NCBI RefSeq assembly: GCF_000819565.1
Contig: NZ_CP004393.1
Coordinates: 1,612,001-1,676,000, forward strand
Direction of reading: 5' to 3'
Source of the DNA: Celeribacter indicus
Lineage (GTDB): Bacteria > Pseudomonadota > Alphaproteobacteria > Rhodobacterales > Rhodobacteraceae
Length of the DNA: 64,000 nt
Under the pieces are notes generated by a model, which was not told the DNA's origin, made no database searches, and saw only the letters and a list, made by a program, of their open reading frames with translations. The first letter of the stretch is position 1; every line of letters starts with the position of its first letter. Shown here piece after piece: positions 52,546-63,631 of this stretch. The position numbers and the translations under genes are program-made.

Positions 52546-53285
52546 ATGCGATCGAGGTCAGGGGACTCGACGTCGTCTATGGCGAGGGCGAGGACCGCAA
52601 CCACGTCGTCCGCGCGCTTGACTTCGACGTGCGGCGCGGTGAGACGCTGGGTATCGTGGGCGAAAGCGGCTGCGGGAAATCGACGGTGTTGCGCTGTCTG
52701 ATCGGTCTGGAGCGCGGCTGGACGGGTGAAATCCGCGTCGAGGGCTCGCCGATGTCCCATCGTCGGACGCGGGAGGAGCTCCGCAAGGTGCAACTCGTGT
52801 TCCAGGACCCGTTCGCGTCTCTTCACCCGCGTCACCGCATCGGGCGCGCGGTCTCCGAACCGCTCAGATGCATGGGAGTGCCGGTCGGCGAGGGTCTCGT
52901 GGGCGAGGCGCTCGAACAGGTCGGGCTTCCCGCCGACTTTGCCGATCGTTTCCCGCACGAGCTGTCCGGCGGTCAGCGCCAGCGCGTCGCCATCGCCCGT
53001 GCGCTCGTGCTCGAACCGCCGATCCTGCTGCTCGACGAACCGACCTCGGCGCTCGATGTGAGTGTGCAGGCGGAGGTGCTCAACCTCCTGTCCGACAAGA
53101 AGGAGAGCGAAGACCTGACCTATGTGATGGTCAGCCACGACCTGTCCGTGATCGCCCATATGTGCGACCGTATCCTCGTGATGAAAGAAGGCAAGTTCGT
53201 GGATGAATTCGCGCCCGAGGCCATCGCCGCGCGCAAGGCGAGCGATCCCTATGCCCAGCATCTCATAGATGCGAGCTTTGTCTGA
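52542..53285 (+). CDS. ABC transporter ATP-binding protein, DppF/OppF type
   Basis: 247 residues, shorter than typical DppF (about 320-330) because the C-terminal extension is largely missing. Walker A GESGCGKSTVLRCL, Q-loop VFQDPFASLHPRHRI, signature LSGGQRQRVAIARAL, Walker B ILLLDEPTSALD, VMVSHDLSVI. ATGA overlap with the partner ATPase; completes a full five-gene importer. Confidence 0.92.
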   Translation: MNAIEVRGLDVVYGEGEDRNHVVRALDFDVRRGETLGIVGESGCGKSTVLRCLIGLERGWTGEIRVEGSPMSHRRTREELRKVQLVFQDPFASLHPRHRIGRAVSEPLRCMGVPVGEGLVGEALEQVGLPADFADRFPHELSGGQRQRVAIARALVLEPPILLLDEPTSALDVSVQAEVLNLLSDKKESEDLTYVMVSHDLSVIAHMCDRILVMKEGKFVDEFAPEAIAARKASDPYAQHLIDASFV

Positions 53286-53295
53286 TTGGAGCGGG

Positions 53296-54522
53296 ATGTA
53301 CGCTGGAAACAAAACCTTGTCCGAGGCCCACACGCCGGAGTTCGTCGCTCGTCTCCGACGGGATGCGACGGCGCAGCTTGCCTTTTTCCGCAACAGCCTG
53401 CGTCCCGATGGCCAACTTGCTGCTTTGACGCGAGACGGGGCGCCGGTGGACGGGCCGCAGGAGCTTATCACCACGGCGCGGCTCGTGCATTCCTACGCCC
53501 TCGGCCATCTCGCGGGTGCGGCAGACTGTTGGCCGATGATCGAGGCGGGCATGCAGGCGCTCTGGCACGGTCATCGGGATGCGGAGCATGGCGGATACCT
53601 CTGGTCCTTCGACGCGAACGGGCCTGTGCTGTCCGATAAGCTGGCTTACGGGCACATGTTCGTCCTCTTGGCCGCGGCGAGCGCGGAGGCCGCCGGCCAT
53701 CCCGACGCGCTGCGCCTGCGCGAGGATGTAACCAAGGTCATCACGCGCCATTTCTGGGATGAGGACGCGGGGCTGATGCGCGACGAGTTCCGGCGCGACT
53801 GGACCGTCTTCTCCGACTATCGCGGCATGAACGCGAACATGCACGGCGTCGAGGCGCATCTGAGCGCCTTCGAGGTCACGGGCGCCCCTCTCTACCTTGA
53901 GCGGGCAGGGCGAATTCTGTCCTTTTTCGTGGATGAGATCGGCGCTGCGAACGACTGGCGGCTGCCGGAGCATTACCACGCGGACTGGTCGGTGGACCGG
54001 GGTTACGCGGGCAATCCGATGTTCCGGCCCGCGGGCACGACGCCGGGGCACTCCTTCGAGCTTGGCCGGTTGCTGATCCAGCACTGGGATCTGGCCGGCC
54101 GCCCGGAAGGTCATGCGCTACGCAACGCGCGGGCTCTGATCGAAACCGGTCTCGGGGACGCCTGGCTTCCGTCGGGCGGCTTTGCCTATACGTTGAACTT
54201 CGACGGGTCGGTGAGGGTCGCGGATCGCTACTGGTGGCCGGTGACGGAGGCGATCGGCGCCGTCGCAACCCTCTTGAAGCTCGGCGGCACGCAAGGGGAT
54301 CTGCACTGGTATCGCCGCCTCTGGGACACTGCGTTCGATCTCTTCGTGGACGAAGAAGACGGCGGCTGGGTGCCCGAAGTCGATGAGAATGGCCGACAGA
54401 GAGAGCGTCAGTTCATCGGAAAACCCGACATTTACCATTCTCTCCAGGCCATTCTCTATGGGCTTCACGACGGTGTGTCGCACCATTATCGCGGTGTTTC
54501 CGGCCGACTTGTAGAGAGCTGA
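53296..54522 (+). CDS. N-acylglucosamine 2-epimerase (AGE) family sugar isomerase/epimerase
   Basis: 408 residues forming an (alpha/alpha)6 barrel of the AGE/YihS family. The catalytic and binding His/Glu of YihS-type aldose-ketose isomerases can be placed in ANMHGVEAHLSAFE, TPGHSFELGRLL and KPDIYHSLQAILYG. Family reactions include mannose/fructose or sulfoquinovose isomerisation, cellobiose 2-epimerisation and mannosyl-glucose epimerisation; which applies here is unknown. The ATG at 53296 is preceded by TTGGAG; an earlier ATG at 53269 overlaps the ATPase gene. Last gene of the kdgD operon, convergent with rhaI. Confidence 0.8.
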   Translation: MYAGNKTLSEAHTPEFVARLRRDATAQLAFFRNSLRPDGQLAALTRDGAPVDGPQELITTARLVHSYALGHLAGAADCWPMIEAGMQALWHGHRDAEHGGYLWSFDANGPVLSDKLAYGHMFVLLAAASAEAAGHPDALRLREDVTKVITRHFWDEDAGLMRDEFRRDWTVFSDYRGMNANMHGVEAHLSAFEVTGAPLYLERAGRILSFFVDEIGAANDWRLPEHYHADWSVDRGYAGNPMFRPAGTTPGHSFELGRLLIQHWDLAGRPEGHALRNARALIETGLGDAWLPSGGFAYTLNFDGSVRVADRYWWPVTEAIGAVATLLKLGGTQGDLHWYRRLWDTAFDLFVDEEDGGWVPEVDENGRQRERQFIGKPDIYHSLQAILYGLHDGVSHHYRGVSGRLVES

Positions 54523-54524
54523 GA

Positions 54525-54555
54525 TGTCCATTGCGGAGGACAACCGCAATGGACA
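54525..54555. terminator. Bidirectional hairpin between AGE gene and rhaI
   Basis: Perfect 12-bp inverted repeat TGTCCATTGCGG / CCGCAATGGACA with a 7-nt loop, starting 3 bp after the AGE stop and ending 14 bp from the rhaI stop. No long T run, but the position between convergent genes argues for termination. Confidence 0.65.
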
Positions 54556-54568
54556 GTGATGCGACCGC

Positions 54569-55843
54569 TCAGACGATCCCGCCGCCTGCACCCGAAACTT
54601 CGGGACGCTCGGAGGCGACCCTGGCGCGATAGCCGGAGGCGCGGTAGGTCAGGACCGGGTTGATCGCGGCGCCCGCCTCGAACCGTGCCATTTGCAGGAT
54701 CGGCTCGACGTCGGTGCGGAAGGCGGCGCGCAACGTGGCGGAGGCCATCAGTGCGTCATTTTCGTCCTGATATCCCGCAAGCGTTTCCCGGTCCACGAGG
54801 CTCGCCTGAACATAGGCGCGCTGGATTTCCATCGCCGAAATCATCAGGCTTTCGATCGGATCGGTCACGTTGTGCGACTGGTCGATCATATGCGACAGCT
54901 CCAGCCCCGGCGTCCCTTCGGCGTCGACCAGCTCGTTCCAGACCAGGAAGAGGCGATAGGGTTCGATCGTGCCGCTGTCGAGATCGTCATCCCCGTATTT
55001 GCTGTCATTGAAGTGGAAGCCGCCGAGCTTGCCCGCGTGAATGAGGCGCGAGACGATCATCTCGATGTTCACGTTGGGCGCATGATGCCCGAGGTCGACG
55101 AGGCATTTCGCCTTGTCGCCCAGTTCCTGCGCGGTCAGAAGCGAGCTGCCCCAATCCTGCACGACGGTGGAATAGAAGGCGGGTTCATACATCTTGTGTT
55201 CGGAGAACAGGCGCCAATCGTCGGGAAGGCCCTTGTAGATCTCCTTCATCGAGGACAGGTAGCGTTCGAACTGGCGGCCCATATGGGTCTGACCCGGAAA
55301 GTTCGCACCATCCCCGATCCAGACCGTCAGCGCCCTGGACCCGAGCTTTGTGCCGATCTCGATACATTCGAGATTGTGCTCGACGGCCTGCGCGCGCGTT
55401 GCCGCGTCCGTATGCGACAGCGACCCGAACTTGAAGGACAGCGGCATCTCCGCATGGTCCTGAAACGTGTTCGAATTCATCGCATCGAAGCGCAGCCCCT
55501 GCTCCTCGGCCTTGGCCAGGAGATCCTCCGGTGCCGCCTTGTCCCAGGGGATATGGAGCGAGACGGAACCGGCCGCGTCCGTGAGCCTGTGGATCACGCC
55601 GCAGTCGTCGAGCCTGTCGAAGATCGTGGCCGGCTCACCCTTGCCGGGAAAGCGGGCAAAACGGGTGCCGCCCGTCCCTGTGCCCCAGGATGGCACTGCG
55701 ACCGAAAAGCCCCTGGCGCGTTCCTTCATCGCGTCGATATCCACCCCGGAGCGGGACAGTTTCTCGCCCAGTGCGTCGTAATCGCGCCTGAGGTCCGCCT
55801 CGCGCGTTGCGTTCTGCGCCTCGATAATGGTGGTGTCGATCAT
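54569..55843 (-). CDS. rhaI: L-rhamnose isomerase
   Basis: Converts L-rhamnose to L-rhamnulose. 424 residues of the RhaI type found in rhizobia and Pseudomonas stutzeri, a TIM-barrel metalloenzyme different from E. coli RhaA. Seen: FSVAVPSWGTGTGGTRFARF (20 residues), FDAMNSNTFQD, TVWIGDGANFPGQ, LFSEHKMYEPAFYSTVVQDW (20 residues), LVDLGHHAPNVNIE and GGFHFNDSKYGDDDLDSG, which carry the metal-binding Glu, Asp and His residues. Transcribed after rhaD (61 bp gap). The ATG follows a GGAGGACAAGATG context. Confidence 0.95.
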   Translation of the reverse strand: MIDTTIIEAQNATREADLRRDYDALGEKLSRSGVDIDAMKERARGFSVAVPSWGTGTGGTRFARFPGKGEPATIFDRLDDCGVIHRLTDAAGSVSLHIPWDKAAPEDLLAKAEEQGLRFDAMNSNTFQDHAEMPLSFKFGSLSHTDAATRAQAVEHNLECIEIGTKLGSRALTVWIGDGANFPGQTHMGRQFERYLSSMKEIYKGLPDDWRLFSEHKMYEPAFYSTVVQDWGSSLLTAQELGDKAKCLVDLGHHAPNVNIEMIVSRLIHAGKLGGFHFNDSKYGDDDLDSGTIEPYRLFLVWNELVDAEGTPGLELSHMIDQSHNVTDPIESLMISAMEIQRAYVQASLVDRETLAGYQDENDALMASATLRAAFRTDVEPILQMARFEAGAAINPVLTYRASGYRARVASERPEVSGAGGGIV

Positions 55844-55904
55844 CTTGTCCTCCCATGAACGTCGCGCGCGCCCCGTGAGGCGCGCGGTATTGCTTGAAAT
55901 GGGC

Positions 55905-58001
55905 TCAGCGGGTAAATGCCTGCACGTTCCCGGCGTCCACGTTCACGATGTTGCCCGTGGATTTGGCGGATTGTTCGGAGGCAAAGAAATAGGCTGCTTC
56001 CGCGATGTCTTCGGGCAACACGGAGCGTTTGAGCATCGAGCGCTGGCGATACATCTCCTCCAGCCCGTTCTTGTCGGTTCCGTAGGTGCCGGCCCGTTGT
56101 TCGAGCCATTCGCCTTCCCAGATTTTCGAGCCGCGGAGCACCGCATCGGGGTTCACCACGTTGACGCGGATGCCTGCCTCGGCCCCTTCGAGTGCCAGAC
56201 AGCGCGCGAGGTGAATCTCGGATGCCTTCGCCGTGCAATAGGCCGAGGCGTTGGGCGAGGCCGCGAGGCCGTTCTTCGAGGCGACGAAGACCACGGAGCC
56301 GCCGATACCCTGCCGGCGCATCACTTTGAACGCCTCGCGGGAGACAAGGAAATAGCCGGTGGACAGAATGTCCATGTTCCTGTTCCAGAGCGCAAGGGAG
56401 GTCTCTTCGACTGGGGCGGAAGAGGCGATGCCGGCGTTGGAAACGAGAATGTCCACACCGCCGAATTCAACGGAGACATCCGCATAGGCGGCTTCGACCG
56501 CGGCTTCGTCGGTCACGTTCATCTCGACGGCCCGCACCACATCCGCTCCGAATTGCGCGGCAAAGCCATCCCGCACTTCGGCGAGCGCCTCCATGTCGAT
56601 GTCGGCGAGCATGACACAGGCGCCTTCCGTGAGATAGCGTGCGGCCGTTGCCGCCCCGATGCCGCCCGCGCCGCCAGTGATGAGCGCCACACGACCGGCC
56701 AGGCTCTTGGGTTTGGGCATGCGTTGCAGCTTTGCCTCTTCGAGGAGCCAATATTCGATGTCGAAGGCTTCCTGTTCCGGCAGGCCGCGATATTCGGACA
56801 CCGCAGAGGAACCGCGCATCACGTTGATCGCATTCACGTAGAACTCGCCGGAAATCCGTGCGGTGGCGCGATCCTTGGCAAAGGTGATCATGCCGACGCC
56901 GGGGATCAGGTAGACGACCGCATTCGGATCGCGCAGGGCAGGCGAATTATCGTGTTTGCAGCGCTCGTAATAGGCTGCGTAGTCGTCGCGGTAGGCCGCA
57001 ATTTGCGCGTCGAGACCGTCGAGCACCTCGTCGATATTGTTCTTCGCGGGATCGAAGTCGATCACCAGCGGCCGGATCTTCGTGCGCAGGAAATGATCGG
57101 GGCAGGAGGTGCCCAGAGCGGCCAGATCACGCATGTTCTTCGCGTTGACAAATTCGAGCACCGTTTCGCTGTCCTCGAAATTACCGACCATATGCTGGGC
57201 GCCCGAAACATAACCACGGATCACGGGCATCAGTTTCGCGGCCACCTCACGACGGGTCTCGGGGGCGAGGCTTTCGTGTATTGCACCACCAAAGGCCGGG
57301 ATGTCCGCCGTCTTTTCCTCGAAATAGGCGATGGCCTTGTTGATGATCTCCAGCGTCAGCTCGTAGCAGGCCTTCGCATCGTCATCCCAGGTGAACAGCC
57401 CGTGGCTCTCGAGTACGACGCCCTTCGCTTCGGGGTTCTTAAGGCAGAAATCCTCAAGCCACAGGCCCAGCTCGTAGCCCGGTTTCTTCCACGGAAGCCA
57501 GCCGATCTCCTCGCCGAAAATCTCCTGCGTGAGTGCCTTGGAATCCTTCGAGGCGGCAATGGCGATGATTGCATCCGGGTGCATGTGATCGACGTGCCTT
57601 TTCGGCACATAGGCGTGCAGGGGCGTGTCGATGGAGGCCGCGCGCGGGTTCAGGTTGAACGTGCAATGAGGCAGGTAGCCGACCATCTCGTCCTCGAACG
57701 CGACGCCGCGATATTTGCCCTTGAGAGCGCGTAGCTTGTCCATGTAGAGCGTTGCGAACCCGTCCATCCTGATGGAGCCGACGTCGCCGCCGGAGCCTTT
57801 GACCCAGAGAACTTCGGTCTCTTCACCGGTCAACGGGTCGATTTCCGTGACTTTCGCAGAGGTGTTGCCGCCGCCGTAATTGGTCACGCGCTTGTCCGAG
57901 CCGAGAAGGTTGGAGCGGTACAGAAGTTTCTCCGGTTCGCTCATCGTTTCCGCTTTGGCGTCATCCCAGAGCGATGCAAGCCGCGAGGTTGCGGATGTCA
58001 T
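55905..58001 (-). CDS. rhaD: Bifunctional rhamnulose-1-phosphate aldolase / lactaldehyde dehydrogenase
   Basis: 698 residues. The N-terminal class II aldolase domain (about 1-400) splits rhamnulose-1-phosphate into DHAP and L-lactaldehyde; it has GGGNTSAKV, VKGSGGDVGSI and the zinc-site stretch HVDHMHPDAIIAIAAS. The C-terminal short-chain dehydrogenase (about 430-698) oxidises lactaldehyde and has GGAGGIGAATAARYL and the catalytic AYCTAKASEIHLAR. This fused form is typical of alphaproteobacterial rhamnose operons. GGAGGAG precedes the ATG. Divergent from rhaR. Confidence 0.95.
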   Translation of the reverse strand: MTSATSRLASLWDDAKAETMSEPEKLLYRSNLLGSDKRVTNYGGGNTSAKVTEIDPLTGEETEVLWVKGSGGDVGSIRMDGFATLYMDKLRALKGKYRGVAFEDEMVGYLPHCTFNLNPRAASIDTPLHAYVPKRHVDHMHPDAIIAIAASKDSKALTQEIFGEEIGWLPWKKPGYELGLWLEDFCLKNPEAKGVVLESHGLFTWDDDAKACYELTLEIINKAIAYFEEKTADIPAFGGAIHESLAPETRREVAAKLMPVIRGYVSGAQHMVGNFEDSETVLEFVNAKNMRDLAALGTSCPDHFLRTKIRPLVIDFDPAKNNIDEVLDGLDAQIAAYRDDYAAYYERCKHDNSPALRDPNAVVYLIPGVGMITFAKDRATARISGEFYVNAINVMRGSSAVSEYRGLPEQEAFDIEYWLLEEAKLQRMPKPKSLAGRVALITGGAGGIGAATAARYLTEGACVMLADIDMEALAEVRDGFAAQFGADVVRAVEMNVTDEAAVEAAYADVSVEFGGVDILVSNAGIASSAPVEETSLALWNRNMDILSTGYFLVSREAFKVMRRQGIGGSVVFVASKNGLAASPNASAYCTAKASEIHLARCLALEGAEAGIRVNVVNPDAVLRGSKIWEGEWLEQRAGTYGTDKNGLEEMYRQRSMLKRSVLPEDIAEAAYFFASEQSAKSTGNIVNVDAGNVQAFTR

Positions 58002-58074
58002 GGTGATCTCCTCCCGATCCTCAGATAATGGGTAGTTTCGTATTGCCTGTTAACACTGTGCAGCGCGCGCGCTG

Positions 58075-58149
58075 TTGTCAATCATAAATGATCATTGTCG
58101 ATCATAATGCAGGTGCAGAATGATTTTTATGACATAATATGATTGACAA
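58075..58149. promoter_or_regulatory. Probable RhaR operator cluster in the rhaD / rhaR intergenic region
   Basis: Three copies of a TTGTCRATCATAA-like element: 58075-58087 and 58095-58107 on the plus strand (20 bp apart, two helical turns), and an inverted copy TATGATTGACAA at 58138-58149. A related GATCATTGTC / GACAATGATC pair overlaps them. The surrounding 192 bp is AT-rich and shared by both divergent operons. Repeated half-sites are typical of DeoR-family operators. Confidence 0.65.
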
Positions 58150-58193
58150 TGATCGTTTCCCTGCGGCACTCTTGAATTCAGAGGAGGACACCC

Positions 58194-58997
58194 ATGCATG
58201 AAAAGGAACGCCACGAGATTATCCTGTCTGCCGTTCAGGACCGGCCGGTTGTGACGGTGGTGGAGCTTTGTGGCCTCACGGGCGCGTCGGAGGCGACCAT
58301 CCGCCGGGATATCGCGGCATTGCATGTCGCCAAGCGCCTGCGCCGGGTGCGGGGCGGGGCGGAAGCTCTGGCGCCGAACCCGTTTCCCGGACTGGCGGGG
58401 CGGACCTTCGCGGTGAACGAAACAATCAACATCAAGCAAAAGCAGGCAATTGCCCGCGCGGCGGTGGACCTGTGCGCGGATGGGGATCCGATCATCATCA
58501 ATGGCGGTACGACGACGTTCCAGATGGTACATCCGCTGGCGACACGCCGCTGCCAGGTGTTCACAAACTCCTTTCCTATCGCGGAACATCTTCTGAAAAA
58601 TTCGAAGAATTCAGTGCTTATCTCGGGGGGCGTGATCTACCGTGAGCAGAACATCGTGCTGTCTCCCTTCGACAATGACGTGACGCGGAATTTCTATGCG
58701 CGGCGCATGTTCATGGGCGCGCAAGGAGTTGCGCCTCTTGGCGTGATGGAGGCGGACCCGCTCCTCATCCAGGCCGAACACAAGCTGATCGGGCAGGCGG
58801 ATGAAATCGTGCTGCTGGTGGATTCGACGAAATTCGAAAGCCGTTCGAGCCTCGTGCTCTGCCCTCTCTCGGAAATCGACGTGCTGATCACCGATGACGG
58901 GATCAGCGATCGCGCCGCCGCCATGATCGAAGCGGCGGATATCAGACTCATCGTGGCCCCCGCAGGGGGCGCGAGGGAGGAGGAGGCGGCGTCCTGA
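58194..58997 (+). CDS. rhaR: DeoR-family regulator of rhamnose genes
   Basis: 267 residues. N-terminal DeoR helix-turn-helix: MHEKERHEIILSAVQ, VELCGLTGASEATIRRDIA and RLRRVRGGAEAL. The C-terminal DeoR sensor domain has INGGTTTFQMV and VDSTKFESRSSLVLCP, which bind a phosphorylated sugar in relatives. By position it matches rhaR of the Rhizobium leguminosarum rhamnose locus, a repressor of both operons. AGAGGAGG precedes the ATG. Confidence 0.9.
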   Translation: MHEKERHEIILSAVQDRPVVTVVELCGLTGASEATIRRDIAALHVAKRLRRVRGGAEALAPNPFPGLAGRTFAVNETINIKQKQAIARAAVDLCADGDPIIINGGTTTFQMVHPLATRRCQVFTNSFPIAEHLLKNSKNSVLISGGVIYREQNIVLSPFDNDVTRNFYARRMFMGAQGVAPLGVMEADPLLIQAEHKLIGQADEIVLLVDSTKFESRSSLVLCPLSEIDVLITDDGISDRAAAMIEAADIRLIVAPAGGAREEEAAS

Positions 58998-59045
58998 CGC
59001 AATCGGCGGGCGCTGCGCAACATGGAGATTCAGGGAGGACTCCAC

Positions 59046-60035
59046 ATGAAACTGACCAGACTTCTGACTTCCGTGGCTGTCGCGACCGGGCTGTTTGCCG
59101 GGTCTGCATCCGCGGAAGACATGCGTATCGCCCTTGTGGCGAAAGCCCTCGGCATCGGCTTTTTCGAAGCTGCGGCCAAAGGGGCCGAAGAGGCGGCCAG
59201 CGAGCTGGGCGATGTCGAGATCATCTATACCGGTCCGACGGATACCACCGCCGAAGGCCAGATCGAGGTGATCAATTCGCTGATCGCGCAGAATGTGGAC
59301 GCCATCGCCGTGTCCGCCAATGACACCGATGCCCTCGTGCCGACTCTGAAGAAGGCGATGCAGCGCGGCATCACCGTGATTTCCTGGGATTCCGGTGTGG
59401 CCGAAGAGGGCCGTCAGATGCACCTCAACCCGTCCTCGAACCCGCTGATCGGCAACATGATCATCAAGCTGGCGGCCGATCACCTGCCGGACGGCGGCGA
59501 GGTCGCCGTTCTGTCAGCCACCACCACCTCGACCAACCAGAACATCTGGATCGAGGAGATGAACAAGGCGATGGAAAACTATCCGGGTATCGAGGTGGTG
59601 GCGACCGTCTATGGCGACGACCTTGCCGACAAATCCTATCGTGAGGCCACCGGCCTGATGCAGTCCTACCCCGATCTCGACGCGATCATCGCGCCGACGT
59701 CGGTGGGGATCGTGGCCGCCGCGCAGGCCGTCGTGGATGCCGGAAAGGTGGGCGAGGTCAATGTCACCGGTCTCGGTCTGCCCTCGGAGATGGCGGGCGC
59801 GATCGAGAGCGGAGCGTCCCAGTCCTTCGCCATCTGGAACCCGATCGACCTCGGTTATTCGGCGACCATGATCGCCTACCATCTTGCTAAGGGCGACGCG
59901 ACCGCCGAGCCCGGCGCGAGCATTCCGATGGGGCGCATGGGCGAGGTCACGCTCGATGACACGACCTCCGGGGCGATGGCCGATCCTTTCGTCTATGACG
60001 CGGCCAACATCGCGGATTTCAAGGACATCTTCTAA
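59046..60035 (+). CDS. rhaS: Rhamnose ABC transporter substrate-binding protein
   Basis: 329 residues, periplasmic binding protein of the ribose/RhaS (CUT2) class. Signal peptide about 1-23 (VAVATGLFAGSASA), then ALVAKALGIGFFEAAAKGAE, NDTDALVPTLKKAMQRGITV (20 residues), ISWDSGVAEEGRQMH and NVTGLGLPSEMAGAIESGAS (20 residues). The start at 59046 follows GGGAGGA. Separated from rhaT by 85 bp with a strong hairpin. Confidence 0.93.
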   Translation: MKLTRLLTSVAVATGLFAGSASAEDMRIALVAKALGIGFFEAAAKGAEEAASELGDVEIIYTGPTDTTAEGQIEVINSLIAQNVDAIAVSANDTDALVPTLKKAMQRGITVISWDSGVAEEGRQMHLNPSSNPLIGNMIIKLAADHLPDGGEVAVLSATTTSTNQNIWIEEMNKAMENYPGIEVVATVYGDDLADKSYREATGLMQSYPDLDAIIAPTSVGIVAAAQAVVDAGKVGEVNVTGLGLPSEMAGAIESGASQSFAIWNPIDLGYSATMIAYHLAKGDATAEPGASIPMGRMGEVTLDDTTSGAMADPFVYDAANIADFKDIF

Positions 60036-60057
60036 CTCCGGAGATGTCCCAGAGGGG

Positions 60058-60086
60058 GGCGGCGCCTTTGGGCCATTGGCGCCGCC
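60058..60086 (+). terminator. Intercistronic hairpin between rhaS and rhaT
   Basis: Perfect 9-bp stem GGCGGCGCC / GGCGCCGCC with an 11-nt loop and no T run. Such hairpins after binding-protein genes usually protect the upstream message or attenuate readthrough, giving more RhaS than transporter. Confidence 0.55.
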
Positions 60087-60120
60087 TCACCTGATTGCAG
60101 ATATATTGTATCAACGGGCT

Positions 60121-61649
<1,529 letters not shown>

Positions 61650-61653
<4 letters not shown>

Positions 61654-62627
61654 GCCTCCTGAAATCCCGCGAGGCGATCCTCGTGGCCGCGATCCTCCTG
61701 TTGCTCGCCGGCGTGGCGAGCCGTTTTCCCGGATTCATCACTCCGCGCAACCTCGTCGCCGTCTTCACCGATACCGCGCCGCTTGTCATTCTGGCCCTGG
61801 GCCAGATGGTCGTTATCCTCACCAGGTCCATCGACCTCTCTGTCGCCGCCAATCTCGCCCTGACGGGGATGGTCTGCGCACTGATCAACGTGTCCTTTCC
61901 CGGAGTGCCGGTGGCCGTCCTCATCGCGCTGGCGCTTGGGCTCGGGGCGCTGATGGGAGCGATCAACGGGTTCTTCGTCTGGAAACTTTCCATTCCGCCG
62001 ATCGTCGTCACGCTGGGCACGATGACAATCTTCCGCGGTGTCATTTTTCTTCTGACCAATGGCAGCTGGGTCAATTCGCATCAGATGAGCATGGCTTTCA
62101 AGAGCTTTCCCCGCGAGGCGATCCTCGGACTCCCGGTGCTTGGCTGGGTGGCGGTGATCGTGACGCTCGGGCTCGGGCTCGTGATGAGCCGCACCACATT
62201 GGGGCGGGCTTTCTTTGCGGTGGGTGGCAATCCGCATGCGTCGGTCTACACCGGCATAAACGTGGGAAGGACGCAGTTCCTCGCCTTCGTGATTTCCGGC
62301 ATGCTGGCCGGGCTGACAGGCTATCTCTGGGTCGCGCGCTATGCCGTAGCCTATGTCGACATCGCCGGAGGATTCGAACTCGATGTGGTCGCGGCCTGCG
62401 TCATTGGCGGCGTGTCCATCGCGGGGGGTGTGGCGACAGTGGCTGGTGCCGTCCTCGGCGCGCTGTTCCTGGGAATTATCAAGAACGCGCTTCCGGTGAT
62501 CGACGTCTCGCCCTTCTGGCAACTGGCCATTTCCGGTGCCGCGATCATCATCGCGGTGACCTTCAATTCGCGTGCAGGCCGCTCGAAAGGCCGCGTCATC
62601 CTCAAATCCGCGGAGCATGCACAATGA
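61650..62627 (+). CDS. rhaP: Rhamnose ABC transporter permease
   Basis: 325 residues, CUT2 (RbsC-like) permease with eight to ten helices. Family segments: [20 protein letters not shown] (20 residues), [19 protein letters not shown] and [20 protein letters not shown] (20 residues). ATGA overlap at both ends. Confidence 0.93.
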
Positions 62628-63631
62628 GCCATATCGAATCCCGAACCGCGAACACGCCGCGTCTGATCCCCGATCGCCTTACGAGCCCGGCGACCCGGAT
62701 CCTCAAAAGCTGGGAGAGCCTGCTCCTGCTCGTGGCGATCGGAATCTTCGTCCTCAATTCGTTTGCCTCTCCCTACTTCCTCAACGCATGGAATCTTTCA
62801 GACGCGACGTTCAATTTCACGGAAAAGGCGATGATCGCCTTCGCCATGACACTTCTCATCATCTCGGGAGAGATCGACCTCTCCGTGGCGTCCATCATCG
62901 CGCTGTCGTCCACCGCCATGGGGCTCGTGATGCAGGCAGGATTCGGCACGCCCGCCATCGTGGCGGCCGGGCTTCTGACCGGTCTGCTTTGCGGGGCGTT
63001 CAACGGCATTCTGGTCACACGCCTCGGCCTTCCGTCCATCGTCGTGACCATCGGGACGATGAGCCTGTTTCGCGGCATAAGCTACATCATCCTGGGCGAT
63101 GGGGCCTTCCGCGGCTATCCCGCGGATTTCGCGTGGTTCGGGCAGGGCTACGCGTTCTGGGTGATCACGGTCGAGATGGTGTTCTTCGTCCTGCTTGCGG
63201 TGGTCTATGGCGTGCTGCTGCACAAGACGAACTTCGGGCGGACGGTCTATGCCATCGGCAACAATGCCACTGCCGCGACATTCTCGGGCGTTCGCGTCGA
63301 ACGCGTGAAACTCATCCTGTTCCTTCTGACCGGGCTCATGTCGGGGCTGGCCTCGGTCTGCCTGACCTCGCGCCTCGGCTCGACGCGCCCGTCCATCGCA
63401 TCCGGGATGGAACTCGAGATCGTGACCATGGTGGTGCTCGGCGGGGTCAATATCCTCGGCGGCTCCGGATCGCTCCCCGGCGTGGTGATCGCGGCCTTCG
63501 TCATGGGGCTTGTGACCTTCGGGCTGGGACTTCTGAACGTGCCGGGCATCGTCATGTCCATCGTCGTGGGCGCGCTTCTGATCGGGGTCATCGCCCTGCC
63601 GCGCATCTACAGGAACCTCCGGAGGAAATGA
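62624..63631 (+). CDS. rhaQ: Rhamnose ABC transporter permease
   Basis: 335 residues, second CUT2 permease paralogous to RhaP. Seen: [20 protein letters not shown] (20 residues), [20 protein letters not shown] (20 residues), [20 protein letters not shown] (20 residues), [22 protein letters not shown] overlap with rhaP. Two different permease subunits are usual for rhamnose importers of this type. Confidence 0.93.
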   Translation: MSHIESRTANTPRLIPDRLTSPATRILKSWESLLLLVAIGIFVLNSFASPYFLNAWNLSDATFNFTEKAMIAFAMTLLIISGEIDLSVASIIALSSTAMGLVMQAGFGTPAIVAAGLLTGLLCGAFNGILVTRLGLPSIVVTIGTMSLFRGISYIILGDGAFRGYPADFAWFGQGYAFWVITVEMVFFVLLAVVYGVLLHKTNFGRTVYAIGNNATAATFSGVRVERVKLILFLLTGLMSGLASVCLTSRLGSTRPSIASGMELEIVTMVVLGGVNILGGSGSLPGVVIAAFVMGLVTFGLGLLNVPGIVMSIVVGALLIGVIALPRIYRNLRRK

